Of a stretch of 64,000 nt of DNA, positions 1 to 8,136 are shown in pieces. Origin of the DNA: DATBHM01 sp963772375 (GTDB lineage: Bacteria; Actinomycetota; UBA4738; JACQTL01). The position numbers and the translations under genes are program-made. The notes beneath the pieces are model-generated. The model saw nothing but the letters and a program-made list of their open reading frames with translations, had not been told where the DNA came from and ran no database searches. Location: positions 1,116,001-1,180,000 of the forward strand of contig CAVYXG010000001.1 of NCBI GenBank assembly GCA_963772375.1, read 5' to 3'. The first letter of the stretch is position 1, and each line of letters starts with the position of its first letter.

Positions 1-32
1 TCCACGTGCCCTTCGCTAATGGAGGACTAGGA

Positions 33-197
33 GTGCGGCGACGCATTCGCATCATCGCTGAGGAACGAGACGACGAGGACATCCGGCCCTACGTGCTGGC
101 TGTCCTCGCCCTCGCTCGTCAGATCCAGCGCGAGCGCGCCGAGCAACGTGCGGAGGAGCAACCGCCGCCGAAGGCCGCCGATGGAGCAGGGTCGTGA
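33..197 (+). CDS. Small hypothetical protein of the integrative element
   Basis: A 54-residue basic protein of unknown function. I start it at the GTG at 33 because GGAGGACTAGGA lies directly upstream; an ATG at 6 is in frame but lacks a ribosome site. The N-terminal part is Arg/Glu rich with a short hydrophobic stretch (residues about 16-27), and the tail is Gln/Glu/Pro rich. Its stop overlaps the GTG start of the following coupling ATPase (GTGA), so the two are probably translationally coupled. No family is recognised. Confidence 0.55.
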   Translation: MRRRIRIIAEERDDEDIRPYVLAVLALARQIQRERAEQRAEEQPPPKAADGAGS

Positions 198-2434
198 ACC
201 CTGCTGTCCTCCTGATGATCGCGGGCTGCTCCCCGGCCGCCGCCGTGCTGCTGATTCGCCGCCGCGAGGCGCGGGCGTGGCGAAGCGACCTCGTGGCCTA
301 TCGACTGCGCTTCCGCGAAGGGATCGAGCCGAAGGCCGTCGCCGAGTTGTTCAACGGGCTAACCGGGCTGGTTGCGGCCCATGGGGATCGTGGGCTCGGA
401 CTCCGGGCAGTCGTGTTCGAGGTCTCCGCCACAACCGCCGGGATCGAGCACCACCTTCTCGTACCCAAGCGCCTCGAACAGGTCGCCCTGGGCCAACTCC
501 GAGCAGCCCTCCCAAACGTGAGCGTGACGGTGGAGGTAATACCCGTTCGTCAACTCGACCTTGCCGGCGAGCTGGGGATCTCGGACCGCGGTCGGGAGCT
601 TCGGACCGACGATCCCGGCGCGGTCACCTCCTCGATCATCGCAGCGTTGCAGCCCCTCGCCGATGCCGAGCAGCTGGTGGTGCAGTGGATCCTGGCCCCG
701 GTCCGATCGACTCGGGCTCGCCGACCCCTCGGCGAGTGGCTCGGCTTCACGCAGGACGCCACGAAGACAGGAGACGCAGAGCGAAGGAAGGCGAGGCGAG
801 AGAAACACGCCAGTCCGCTGTACCAAGTGGTTGGCCGGCTCGGCGCATCGGCGCCGAACCCGTCGCGGGCCGCGGGACTGCTGCACCGAGCCACGGCCGC
901 GCTCCATTCGAGCAACCAGCCTGAGGTCAACCTCTATCGGCGCCATGTGCCGGCGTCCAGCGCTGCCCGGCGCCTCCGCGACAGGACCATCCCGTTCGGG
1001 CCGTTCCCACTGCTGCTGAACGCCAAGGAGCTCGCCGGGCTGGTGGCGTTTCCCATCGGCTCGCCGGCGCTTCCAGGGCTCCAGCTGGGCGGGAGCCGCC
1101 AGCTTCCGCCGCCGGCCGACGTGCCTTCGGTCGGTCGGATCCTCGCGATGTCGAACTTCCCCGGTGTGGAGCGGCTGCTCGCGCTCTCCGTCGCGGACTC
1201 TCTCATGCACCTGCACGTCATGGGCCCGACGGGGGTCGGCAAGTCGACCTTGCTGGTGAACATCATCATTCAGGACATCGCTGCCGGGCACGGCGTGGTG
1301 GTTGTCGACCCCAAGGGCGACCTCGTGGCGGACGTGCTCGACCGGTTACCGCGCCACCGAGTCGACGACGTCGTGGTACTTGACCCCGTGAACGACGAGG
1401 GCCACCCCTTGGGGTTGAACGTGCTCGCCGGCGCAGCAGACTCCCCCGAACTCGTCGTGGAGCGGCTAGTGAGCGTCTTCCATCAGCTGTGGCGCGACTC
1501 GTGGGGGCCACGGACCGACGACATCCTGCGGGCCGGCCTCGCCACATTGCTCCTCGAGCCGAACATGACCCTCGTCGAGCTGCCGCTCCTATTGACCGAT
1601 CCCGGGTTCCGCTCCCGCCTCGTGGGCCGCATCGACGACCCGATCGGCTTGCAGCCTTTCTGGGGCTGGTTCGAAGGGCTGTCAGACGCGGAGCGGTCCC
1701 AGGCCATCGGGCCGGTCATGAACAAGCTCCGGGCTTTCCTACTCCGCCGGCACATTCGCAACGTGATTGGGCAACCGGACGGTCTCGACCTCGACCGGGT
1801 GCTGGCGGACCGGCTGGTGCTTCTCGTCTCATTGCCGAAGGGAACCCTCGGTCAGGACGCGTCCGCCCTCATGGGGTCGCTGGTGGTGGCCCGTCTGTGG
1901 CAGGCCGCCCAGCGTCGAGCAGGGATCCCAGTCGGAGACCGGCACTCCGTCTTCGCCCACATCGACGAGGTCCAGGACTACCTGAACCTGCCGACCAGCC
2001 TTGCCGACGTCCTCGCGCAGGCGAGAGGTCTGGGGCTCGGGCTCACGCTCAGCCACCAGCACCTGGGCCAGCTGACGACCGAGGTCCGCCAGGCCATCTT
2101 GAACAACGCTCGCAACCGGGTGCTGTTCCAGCTCCGGTCGGCCGACGCCCGGGTCATGAGCCGCGAGCTAGCGCCCTACCTCGACGCCCGGGACCTCGAG
2201 GGGCTTGGGCGCTTCGAGGTGGTGCTGAGCCTGATGGCCGCCGGGCGGATCGTGTCGCCGGCCACTGGGACGACCCTCGCGCTGCCGCCGACCACGGGGC
2301 TGGCCGACGAGGCCCGCTCCCGATCCCGGGCCCGGTTCGGTCGCGATCGCAATGAGGTCGAGCGGGCCATGCGAGCCAGACATGGTGATCGGCCAGGTGC
2401 CGGGCCCGTCGGTCACATGCGGAGGCGATCATGA
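194..2434 (+). CDS. Type IV secretion/conjugation coupling ATPase (VirD4/TraG-like)
   Basis: A 746-residue P-loop ATPase of the kind that pumps DNA through conjugation machinery. The N-terminus begins with a hydrophobic segment followed by Arg residues, consistent with membrane anchoring. Walker A (GPTGVGKST) is near residue 345, followed by a beta strand ending VVDPKGDL, typical of TraG/VirD4/DUF87 ATPases. A Walker B-like strand with HIDEVQDY lies near residue 590, and a Gln/Arg-rich sensor region with NNARNRVLFQLRSADA is near 640-650. The GTG start overlaps the upstream stop. With the downstream relaxation protein, XRE/ImmA pair and recombinase it marks an integrative element. I cannot tell whether the rest of the transfer apparatus exists, because the window starts here. 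Confidence 0.8.
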   Translation: MNPAVLLMIAGCSPAAAVLLIRRREARAWRSDLVAYRLRFREGIEPKAVAELFNGLTGLVAAHGDRGLGLRAVVFEVSATTAGIEHHLLVPKRLEQVALGQLRAALPNVSVTVEVIPVRQLDLAGELGISDRGRELRTDDPGAVTSSIIAALQPLADAEQLVVQWILAPVRSTRARRPLGEWLGFTQDATKTGDAERRKARREKHASPLYQVVGRLGASAPNPSRAAGLLHRATAALHSSNQPEVNLYRRHVPASSAARRLRDRTIPFGPFPLLLNAKELAGLVAFPIGSPALPGLQLGGSRQLPPPADVPSVGRILAMSNFPGVERLLALSVADSLMHLHVMGPTGVGKSTLLVNIIIQDIAAGHGVVVVDPKGDLVADVLDRLPRHRVDDVVVLDPVNDEGHPLGLNVLAGAADSPELVVERLVSVFHQLWRDSWGPRTDDILRAGLATLLLEPNMTLVELPLLLTDPGFRSRLVGRIDDPIGLQPFWGWFEGLSDAERSQAIGPVMNKLRAFLLRRHIRNVIGQPDGLDLDRVLADRLVLLVSLPKGTLGQDASALMGSLVVARLWQAAQRRAGIPVGDRHSVFAHIDEVQDYLNLPTSLADVLAQARGLGLGLTLSHQHLGQLTTEVRQAILNNARNRVLFQLRSADARVMSRELAPYLDARDLEGLGRFEVVLSLMAAGRIVSPATGTTLALPPTTGLADEARSRSRARFGRDRNEVERAMRARHGDRPGAGPVGHMRRRS

Positions 2435-2561
2435 CTGCCCTCACCAGATGTCCGATCGCAGGTCCGGTCGCGTCGAGTGGCGCTCCGCGTATGCGCAGGT
2501 CAGGGCCCATGTCGGACCCCAGATTGACCGCGACTCTGTGTCCCAACTCGGAGACACATTC

Positions 2562-3362
2562 ATGAGCCGTCCTTACCTCAGCCAGGAACGCCTCGCGGAA
2601 CTGGTCGCTGGCCTCACCGAACGTGACCGAGCCGTCCTTCGAACGATCGTCACCGTGCGGTTGGCCACCGGGGCGCAGCTGGAACGCCTCCACTTCGCTC
2701 ATGACGACCCTCGGCATCGTCGCCGAACTCTCGCCTCCATGGTCAGCCGGAACTTGCTCGACCGACTCCCTCGCCAGATCGGCGGTGTTCGAGCGGGTTC
2801 CGCCGGGTACCTCTACGCGCTCGGCCTGGCCGGCCAGCGGGTGGTTGACTTCGATGCGGGCGGCACTAATCGACGCGGACGGCGCCACTGGGTCCCGGGG
2901 TGGACGTTCATCGCCCACGCTCTGCAGGTAACCGACATGTACGTCGATCTCGTCGAGGCCCGGCGGGCCGGTCGCATCGACCTATTCGACTTCCAGGGCG
3001 AACCGGCGTGCTGGCGGGGCTTCCACCGGGCTGGTGGCGCGCGAGCCACGCTGAAGCCCGATGCGCGGATCTGCGTTGTCGACGGCGAGGAGGAGCGGCA
3101 CTTCTTCGTCGAAGTGGATCGGGGAACGGAGTCTCGTTCTGCGATCGTCCGCAAGCTCGACACGTACCGGGGGTACCGGGCGAGCGGACGCGAACAGGCG
3201 ACCGCTGGCTTGTTCCCATGGGTGCTGTTCGTGGTCCCGGGCTCCGCGCGGGAACGGACGATCCGCGAGCTTGTCCAGCGTCAGCCTCACGGGAGCCGCG
3301 AGCTGTTCCGCGTGGTCAGTCGCGACGAAGCGGTCGTAGCCATGACGGGGAGCGCAACGTGA
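2562..3362 (+). CDS. Replication-relaxation family protein
   Basis: A 266-residue protein resembling the replication-relaxation (plasmid/ICE relaxase-associated winged helix) family. The N-terminal motif LTERDRAVLRTIVTVR is followed by a helix-turn-helix-like stretch with GAQLERLHF, then a conserved middle with HALQVTDMYVDL and a C-terminal acidic nuclease-like core (FFVEVDRGTE with KLDTYRGY). The ATG at 2562 is preceded by CGGAGA. The in-frame extension to 2352 has no ribosome site and overlaps the ATPase gene. The stop overlaps the GTG of the methyltransferase (GTGA). The family is common on actinobacterial integrative elements next to coupling ATPases; its biochemical role is an inference. 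Confidence 0.7.
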   Translation: MSRPYLSQERLAELVAGLTERDRAVLRTIVTVRLATGAQLERLHFAHDDPRHRRRTLASMVSRNLLDRLPRQIGGVRAGSAGYLYALGLAGQRVVDFDAGGTNRRGRRHWVPGWTFIAHALQVTDMYVDLVEARRAGRIDLFDFQGEPACWRGFHRAGGARATLKPDARICVVDGEEERHFFVEVDRGTESRSAIVRKLDTYRGYRASGREQATAGLFPWVLFVVPGSARERTIRELVQRQPHGSRELFRVVSRDEAVVAMTGSAT

Positions 3363-4315
3363 CGGTGCTCCCCCGCAACACGATCCTGCAGGGCGACGCG
3401 CTCGCCCGGCTCCGGGAACTTCCCTCGGGCTCGGTCGACTGCGTCGTCACCAGCCCGCCCTACTACTCGCTCAGGGACTTCGGCGTCGACGGGCAGATCG
3501 GTCTGGAGCCGACCGTCGAGGACTGGGTGGGGGCGCTCAGGCCTGTCATGAACGAGCTGGCTCGGGTCCTCAAGCCGACGGGGAGCCTGTGGCTGAACCT
3601 CGCCGACACGTACGCGCAGCGACGTCAGGTTGGGGTGTCTCCCAAGGGCCTGTTCCTCGCGCCGGAGCGGATGCTCCTCGCGCTCGCTGCCGACGGGTGG
3701 ATCGTCCGGAACAAGGTGATCTGGGCGAAGACCAATCCAATGCCGAGCGTTGCTCCCGATCGATTGAGCGCCACCTTCGATTTCGTGTACTTCTGTGTAC
3801 GGTCCGCCCGCGCCTACTACTTCGACCGCGATGCTGTCCGCGAGCCAACGCCGGATGGGGACGGGAACACGTTCGGGAGGGACGTCGGCGACGTGTGGCG
3901 GATCCCCGCCGCCCAGTTCCGCGGACCCCATTTCGCCACCTTCCCCCGGCTGATCGCGGAGCGACCAATCCTCGCGACCTGCCCGCCGAGGATCTGCGGC
4001 GCCTGCAACGCGCCGTGGAGGACCTCGATGCGTATCCGCCGAACGGGACAGGCCGTGCGGTTCGTGAGGGACCCCTACGTTCGGCGTCATCCCGTCCGGT
4101 ACCGCGTCCTTCGATCCGACCCGAGACTCGTGCCAGGGTGTCGGTGCCACGCGCCGACTCGACCCGGGATCGTCCTCGATCCGTTCTTCGGTGCGGGCAC
4201 CGTCGGGCTCGTCGCCGAGGCGCTGGGGCGCGATTGGTTGGGCATTGAGCTCAACCCCGACTACGTCCGTCTGGCCAACGACCGGATCGCCCGTGCGGCG
4301 GCGCGGGTGGCATGA
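3359..4315 (+). CDS. Site-specific DNA methyltransferase (N4/N6 amino type), orphan
   Basis: A 318-residue amino-methyltransferase. The catalytic TSPPYYSLRDFG motif is near residue 30 and the AdoMet-binding motif DPFFGAGTVG near 280, the order of beta-class N4-cytosine or N6-adenine enzymes. Between them is an unusual Cys-rich insertion with CPPRICGAC near 207 and CRCH near 261, plausibly a zinc-binding knuckle. No restriction endonuclease gene is adjacent, so it is probably an orphan methylase of the element, used for anti-restriction or regulation. GTG start overlaps the upstream stop, showing it belongs to the same operon. The target sequence cannot be read from the gene. Confidence 0.85.
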   Translation: MTVLPRNTILQGDALARLRELPSGSVDCVVTSPPYYSLRDFGVDGQIGLEPTVEDWVGALRPVMNELARVLKPTGSLWLNLADTYAQRRQVGVSPKGLFLAPERMLLALAADGWIVRNKVIWAKTNPMPSVAPDRLSATFDFVYFCVRSARAYYFDRDAVREPTPDGDGNTFGRDVGDVWRIPAAQFRGPHFATFPRLIAERPILATCPPRICGACNAPWRTSMRIRRTGQAVRFVRDPYVRRHPVRYRVLRSDPRLVPGCRCHAPTRPGIVLDPFFGAGTVGLVAEALGRDWLGIELNPDYVRLANDRIARAAARVA

Positions 4316-4420
4316 GCCATCCATCCACCTACCTCGCCGGTGTCCTGCGGCTTGCACGAGCGATCCCACCCGGGGATCGCCGGCCGCAACAGCACCGAGG
4401 AGGTGCGGAAAGGAGCGGCC

Positions 4421-4720
4421 ATGAGGACCATGGCCATCCGGGTCGAGGACGAGCTGCACGCGCAGCTCACCCTGCTGGCCCAGCTGGACGGTGTGCCACT
4501 GGTGGAGGAGATCCGCCAGGCCATCGACGACCACATCGCGCGCAAGCGCTCGGCTCCGGACTTCGCGGATCGGGCGCAGGCCGTCCTGGCCGAGATCGAC
4601 CAGGAGGCGGCAGCTCGCCGCGATGCCATCGCCTCGCTCTTCGGGACGACCGGGAGCGAGACAGCCGAACCGTCCGAGCGGCCTTCGCGTCGTCGGAACG
4701 GTACGGACAAGGAGGCTTGA
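4421..4720 (+). CDS. Ribbon-helix-helix-like small protein
   Basis: A 99-residue protein whose first 45 residues (TMAIRVEDELHAQLTLLAQ...VEEIRQAIDDHI) look like an Arc/CopG ribbon-helix-helix DNA-binding fold, as in many antitoxins. The remainder is charged and probably disordered. The start at 4421 follows AAAGGAGCGGCC. No toxin partner is adjacent, so it may be a stand-alone element regulator. It is followed by a strong hairpin at 4735-4769. Confidence 0.6.
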   Translation: MRTMAIRVEDELHAQLTLLAQLDGVPLVEEIRQAIDDHIARKRSAPDFADRAQAVLAEIDQEAAARRDAIASLFGTTGSETAEPSERPSRRRNGTDKEA

Positions 4721-4734
4721 GGCCTCCGAACACC

Positions 4735-4769
4735 GGGCGGAGGGGTCGCGTCTCGCGTCCCCTCCGCCC
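4735..4769 (+). terminator. Hairpin terminator between the transfer genes and the XRE repressor
   Basis: A perfect 11-bp stem GGGCGGAGGGG / CCCCTCCGCCC with a 13-nt loop lies 15 nt after the preceding stop. There is no long T-tract, as is common in actinobacteria. It would insulate the upstream operon from the repressor promoter. Confidence 0.55.
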
Positions 4770-4836
4770 ACATCCGTCCTTTGGGCAAACTGCCAGGAAA
4801 ACGGGCCGGAATTGGCGGCCTTTTCGGCCGTTTGTC

Positions 4837-4867
4837 GTGGACTGGGGTCCACAGGAAAGGGTACGAT
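4837..4867 (+). promoter_or_regulatory. Probable promoter and operator of the XRE/ImmA operon
   Basis: A perfect inverted repeat GTGGAC-TGGG-GTCCAC occupies 4837-4852. It overlaps a possible -35 (TGGACT, 4838-4843), which is 18 bp from a -10-like TACGAT at 4862-4867. The XRE gene starts 24 nt further on. Autoregulation of the repressor through this palindrome is an inference from position and symmetry. Confidence 0.4.
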
Positions 4868-4890
4868 TAGGCCCTAACCAGGAAATACCA

Positions 4891-5283
4891 GTGAAACCCA
4901 CTAATAACGAAGATGTTGATACCCGCCAATTAGGCGACTACGTCAAGCGGCATCGCCTACGCAGGCGTCTGTCCATTCGGGCCCTGGCTGCGGAAGCTGA
5001 AGTGGACTTCAGCTGGCTCTCCCGCCTCGAGCGAGGTGACTACGCGAGCCCCGACCCCCGTCATCTTCGCCAGCTCGCCGAGGCCCTGCGCATTGCCGCT
5101 GCCGACCTCTACGTGCTGGCTGGCTATCGTGGCAGCGAGGGGCTGCCAGGGTTCGCGCCCTACCTGCGCGCCAAGTACGACCTTCCTGCGGAGGCCATCG
5201 AGCAGCTCGAGGCGCACTTCGATCTGATCAACGAGCGGTACCGGAACGAGGAGGGATCGGCCGATGCCGGGCATGATCGCTGA
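4891..5283 (+). CDS. XRE-family transcriptional repressor of the element
   Basis: A 130-residue regulator with a cro/C1-type helix-turn-helix at residues about 10-68 (LGDYVKRHRLRRRLSIRALA, then FSWLSRLERGDYASP). The C-terminal part is helical. The start is the GTG at 4891 after AGGAAATACCA. Its 3' end overlaps the ImmA/IrrE gene by 20 bp. The pairing matches ImmR/ImmA of ICEBs1-type elements, where the peptidase cleaves the repressor and induces excision. That this repressor controls the element is an inference. Confidence 0.8.
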   Translation: MKPTNNEDVDTRQLGDYVKRHRLRRRLSIRALAAEAEVDFSWLSRLERGDYASPDPRHLRQLAEALRIAAADLYVLAGYRGSEGLPGFAPYLRAKYDLPAEAIEQLEAHFDLINERYRNEEGSADAGHDR

Positions 5284-5821
5284 CCTTCGAGACGTCGTGC
5301 CGCTCCGCCCGTTGTCACTCGCGGAGTCCTACCGCGTCGCCGAGCTCCAGGCGATGAAGTTCCTCAAGCTTTCCGAGGTCAGCGAGCCGCCCGTCCCGAG
5401 CGAGATCATCACCGCGCTTCCTCGCATCCAGGTGGAGCGGATCCGTCTCGCCCCAATGTCGGCGGCGACGGAATGGTCCCACGGGAGGTGGCTGATCCTG
5501 CTGAACGGCGCCGAGCCGCACAACCGGCAGCGGTTCTCCCTCGCGCACGAGTTCAAGCACATTATCGACAACCCCTTCGTCACGCTGCTGTACCCGCAGG
5601 TCCGGGGGTTGTCCCGGGCCGATCGAGCCGAGCAGATCTGCGATTACTTCGCCGGGTGCCTGCTGATGCCCCGTGCGTGGCTGAAGCGGGAGTGGGCCGC
5701 GGGACTGCAGGACGATCGGGCACTTGCTCGGCACTTCGAGGTCTCCGCGATGGCGATGAGGGTGCGCCTCCGCCAAGTCGGGCTCACCGGCCCGAACCCT
5801 CGTCATGGAGTAGCAGCATGA
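5264..5821 (+). CDS. ImmA/IrrE-family metallo-endopeptidase
   Basis: A 185-residue protein with the zinc-protease motif HEFKH near residue 91 (RFSLAHEFKHIIDNP). A downstream conserved EQICDYFAGCLLMP segment supplies the third metal ligand region of the family. Such proteases degrade the partner XRE repressor when signalled. It overlaps the XRE gene at its 5' end, and its TGA overlaps an ATG at 5818 in the recombinase frame, so all three genes look like one transcription unit. Confidence 0.82.
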   Translation: MPGMIADLRDVVPLRPLSLAESYRVAELQAMKFLKLSEVSEPPVPSEIITALPRIQVERIRLAPMSAATEWSHGRWLILLNGAEPHNRQRFSLAHEFKHIIDNPFVTLLYPQVRGLSRADRAEQICDYFAGCLLMPRAWLKREWAAGLQDDRALARHFEVSAMAMRVRLRQVGLTGPNPRHGVAA

Positions 5822-5832
5822 ATGGAGGAGCA

Positions 5833-7575
5833 ATGACGGCACGAGCAAAGCCCATCGCTTCATCGGACAGTCTGCGGAAGCGGGCTGCGATCTACGTGCG
5901 CGTGTCGACCCAGGAACAAGCCGAACGCAATGGTGAGCCCGAAGGCTATTCCATCCCGGCGCAGCGAGACGCATGTCTGCGGCGGGCTGAATCACTAGGC
6001 GCCGACGTCGTCGCCGTGCTCGTCGATGCCGGCGAGACAGCGAGGACGGCGAATCGCCCGCAGCTCCAGGAGATGCTCAGACGCATCCAGACCCAAGGCG
6101 ACATCGACTACGTGGTAGTCCACAAGATCAACCGTCTGGCACGCAGCACTCGGGACTTCCTTGCCATGCTCTCGACCTTCAAGGAAACGGGGGTCCAGTT
6201 CGTGAGCGTCGTCGAGAACATCGACGAGAGCACCCCCTACGGCAAGTTCATGCTGGTCGTGCTCGGCGCGCTAGCAGAACTGGAGAGCGACCAACTCGCC
6301 AGCGAAGTGATCAAGGGCTCCGTCCAGAAGGCCAAGTCGGGTGGCACGCCAACGCTCGCCCCCATCGGGTACTTGAACGTTCGAAGACTGGAGGCGGGCC
6401 GCGAGATCCGGACCGTGGAGATCGATCCCGTACGCAGCGAGCTCGTCCAGCACGCCTTCGACGTGTATGCGACTGGTGAGTACTCGCTCCGGCAGCTCCT
6501 CGAGGAGCTTACGGACATGGGGCTCCGACAGCGTTCCACGGCCAAGCAGGCGGAGCGCCCCCTCCAGCTCAGCAAGCTCGCCCGGCTTCTACACAACACC
6601 TACTACACGGGCATCGTCACCTACCGGGGCGTGGAGTACCAAGGCTCCCACCCGCCCCTCGTGAGCCGCGACCTCTTCGAGCGGGTCCAGGCGATCTCCG
6701 AGGCACACAACATTGCCGGGGAGAAGCAGCGAACCCACCACCACGAGCTCAAGGGCACCGTCGTGTGCGCTCGCTGTCTGGGACGGCTGTGCTTGACCAA
6801 GGCGAAGGGTCGATACCTGTACTTCTTCTGCGCGACGCGGCACAGAAAGACCACTGCGTGCGACCTGCCGTACCTGGCCGCGCACGACGTGGAAGACGCG
6901 GTTATCGAGCGATATGGCTTGTTGCAGATCTCGCGGGAACGGGCGGACAAGATCCGGGCCGCCGTTCAAACGGAGATCGCCCTGCAGCGCCAGGAATCGG
7001 ATCGGGCGGCCAAGCGTGCCAAGGTGCGCCTCGCCCGTCTCGGCGCAGAGCGGGAGAGCCTCCTTCAGGCGTACTACGCGAAGGCTGTCCCGCTCGACCT
7101 GCTGAAGAAGGAGCAGGACAGGATCGGCCGCGAGTCCCTTGAGGCGGAACGGGCCATCGGGGCCGCGCAGACCGAGTGGGCCTACATCGAGGAGACAATC
7201 GACACGGCCCTCCAGCTCCTCTGCGACTGCCGCGCGGCGTACGAACGCTCCGAGCCCGCCGTCCGTCGACTGTACAACCAAGCGTTCTTCAAGCGCCTCC
7301 GAGTTGACGTGGATCGCGTTGAAGATGCGGAGTTCGTGGACGAGATCGAAGTGCTCCTGTCGATGAAGGCCAAGAAGCGACGGGAGGGCGAAAGAAGCCG
7401 AGTGCCCGTTCTATCGGGCGTCGGTTCGAATAACGACCATCTGGTGGACCTGAGAGGACTCGAACCCAGGATCTGGGCAAGGAGGTCAAGCGCAGGCCCC
7501 ATGGGCCTCAGCAGCCTGTCGAATCGGCCAACACCCGGCATGCTTCGGCCATTCGTGCCGGCGACAATGTTGTGA
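5833..7575 (+). CDS. Large serine recombinase (integrase) of the element
   Basis: A 580-residue large serine recombinase. The N-terminal resolvase domain carries the nucleophile in YVRVSTQEQ (Ser near residue 23) and conserved GDIDYVVVHKINRLARS and YGKFMLVVLGALAELESD motifs. It is followed by the recombinase domain, a Cys-containing zinc ribbon (CARCLGRLCL ... CATRHRKTTACD) and a coiled coil (about 380-450). The start at 5833 has GGAGGAGCA upstream; an ATG at 5818 is also in frame. The last part, including VDLRGLEP, is encoded by the tRNA 3'-end sequence at 7442-7466. The last 68 bp overlap the convergent MazF-like gene. Confidence 0.88.
   Translation: MTARAKPIASSDSLRKRAAIYVRVSTQEQAERNGEPEGYSIPAQRDACLRRAESLGADVVAVLVDAGETARTANRPQLQEMLRRIQTQGDIDYVVVHKINRLARSTRDFLAMLSTFKETGVQFVSVVENIDESTPYGKFMLVVLGALAELESDQLASEVIKGSVQKAKSGGTPTLAPIGYLNVRRLEAGREIRTVEIDPVRSELVQHAFDVYATGEYSLRQLLEELTDMGLRQRSTAKQAERPLQLSKLARLLHNTYYTGIVTYRGVEYQGSHPPLVSRDLFERVQAISEAHNIAGEKQRTHHHELKGTVVCARCLGRLCLTKAKGRYLYFFCATRHRKTTACDLPYLAAHDVEDAVIERYGLLQISRERADKIRAAVQTEIALQRQESDRAAKRAKVRLARLGAERESLLQAYYAKAVPLDLLKKEQDRIGRESLEAERAIGAAQTEWAYIEETIDTALQLLCDCRAAYERSEPAVRRLYNQAFFKRLRVDVDRVEDAEFVDEIEVLLSMKAKKRREGERSRVPVLSGVGSNNDHLVDLRGLEPRIWARRSSAGPMGLSSLSNRPTPGMLRPFVPATML
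7442..7466 (-). repeat. tRNA 3'-end fragment, att-like site of the integrative element
   Basis: Read on the minus strand this is the end of a tRNA gene: TTCGAGTCC T-loop, 3' acceptor strand CAGGTCC, discriminator A and an encoded CCA. The T-stem 5' strand does not pair (CTGGG against CCTCT), and no anticodon or D arm follows, so only about 25 bp of the tRNA are present. It lies inside the recombinase reading frame, as expected for an attP or hybrid att core. The tRNA identity cannot be stated. Confidence 0.6.
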
Positions 7576-7816
7576 TGCGGCGGCGGAATGTCGCGCGGGG
7601 AAGCGTGTGAAGGTTGTCGAAGTTCACGACGCAGTCGGTCGGAACTCCATCTTCATCGGCTGTCAGCTCCAACTCCGACACGAGATGCCGCTTGGTCCGG
7701 GTCAGCGCGGCTACCACGAGGTTCTGGATGCGCTCGGCAACAGGATCTCGGGTCATGACGAGTACCGGGCGATCACCACCTGGAGTCGAGGCGAACCAGA
7801 TCTCACCTCGATGCAT
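7508..7816 (-). CDS. MazF/PemK-family toxin (mRNA interferase)
   Basis: A 102-residue MazF-like protein. It starts MHRGEIWFAST, the typical first strand and RGDIW-like loop, then GGDRPVLVMTRDP and the conserved VVNFDNLHTL strand. The family cleaves mRNA at short sequences. I start at 7816, because residues upstream in the frame are not family-like. It overlaps the antitoxin gene by 14 bp. Its 3' end overlaps the convergent recombinase gene. It may belong to the element as a stability module, or to the chromosome. Confidence 0.85.
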   Translation of the reverse strand: MHRGEIWFASTPGGDRPVLVMTRDPVAERIQNLVVAALTRTKRHLVSELELTADEDGVPTDCVVNFDNLHTLPRATFRRRITTLSPARMAEACRVLADSTGC

Positions 7817-8054
7817 CTGCCCAGTCCGACCAGTCCTCTGCGGGACCCCAATCGGCGACCGTGGAGAGGGACAACTCGGCCTCACTGGCCGGCATTGTTT
7901 CCCATGTGGCCGCGTCGTTCTCGCTGTTCAAGCGGACCAGGTAGCGATGGAGCGCCTCCCGGAGCAGCTCTGATCGCTCCACGCCGAGCCGTTCGGCCCA
8001 CTGTTGCGCTTCCGCCGCGTCGTTCTCGGTCACACGGAAACTGAGCATCGTCAT
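7803..8054 (-). CDS. Ribbon-helix-helix antitoxin of the MazEF-type pair
   Basis: An 83-residue protein whose first 45 residues (MLSFRVTENDAAEAQQWAERLG...ELLREALHRYL) form a ribbon-helix-helix domain. The acidic C-terminus rich in Asp, Glu and Trp would wrap the toxin. It precedes and overlaps the toxin gene, the standard order. ATG codons at 8054 and 8048 are both possible; neither has a Shine-Dalgarno sequence, so the message may be leaderless. Confidence 0.8.
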   Translation of the reverse strand: MTMLSFRVTENDAAEAQQWAERLGVERSELLREALHRYLVRLNSENDAATWETMPASEAELSLSTVADWGPAEDWSDWADASR

Positions 8055-8077
8055 ACACTGAGGCTACCATGTATGAC
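8050..8077 (-). promoter_or_regulatory. Palindrome over the antitoxin start, likely autoregulatory operator
   Basis: GTCATACA at 8050-8057 and TGTATGAC at 8070-8077 form a perfect 8-bp inverted repeat with a 12-nt spacer, and the antitoxin ATG lies in its left arm. Ribbon-helix-helix antitoxins normally repress their own operon through such sites. Binding here is inferred. Confidence 0.5.
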
Positions 8078-8136
8078 AGATCGATCCCACTTCCGCACGC
8101 GGAACCGCCGGGGAACCGACGCGCAAGCTGGTCCAG

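Noticed and set aside
7442..7530. A complete tRNA gene at the end of the recombinase
   Set aside because: Only the T-loop and 3' acceptor strand fit. The T-stem does not pair, and there is no anticodon or D arm.
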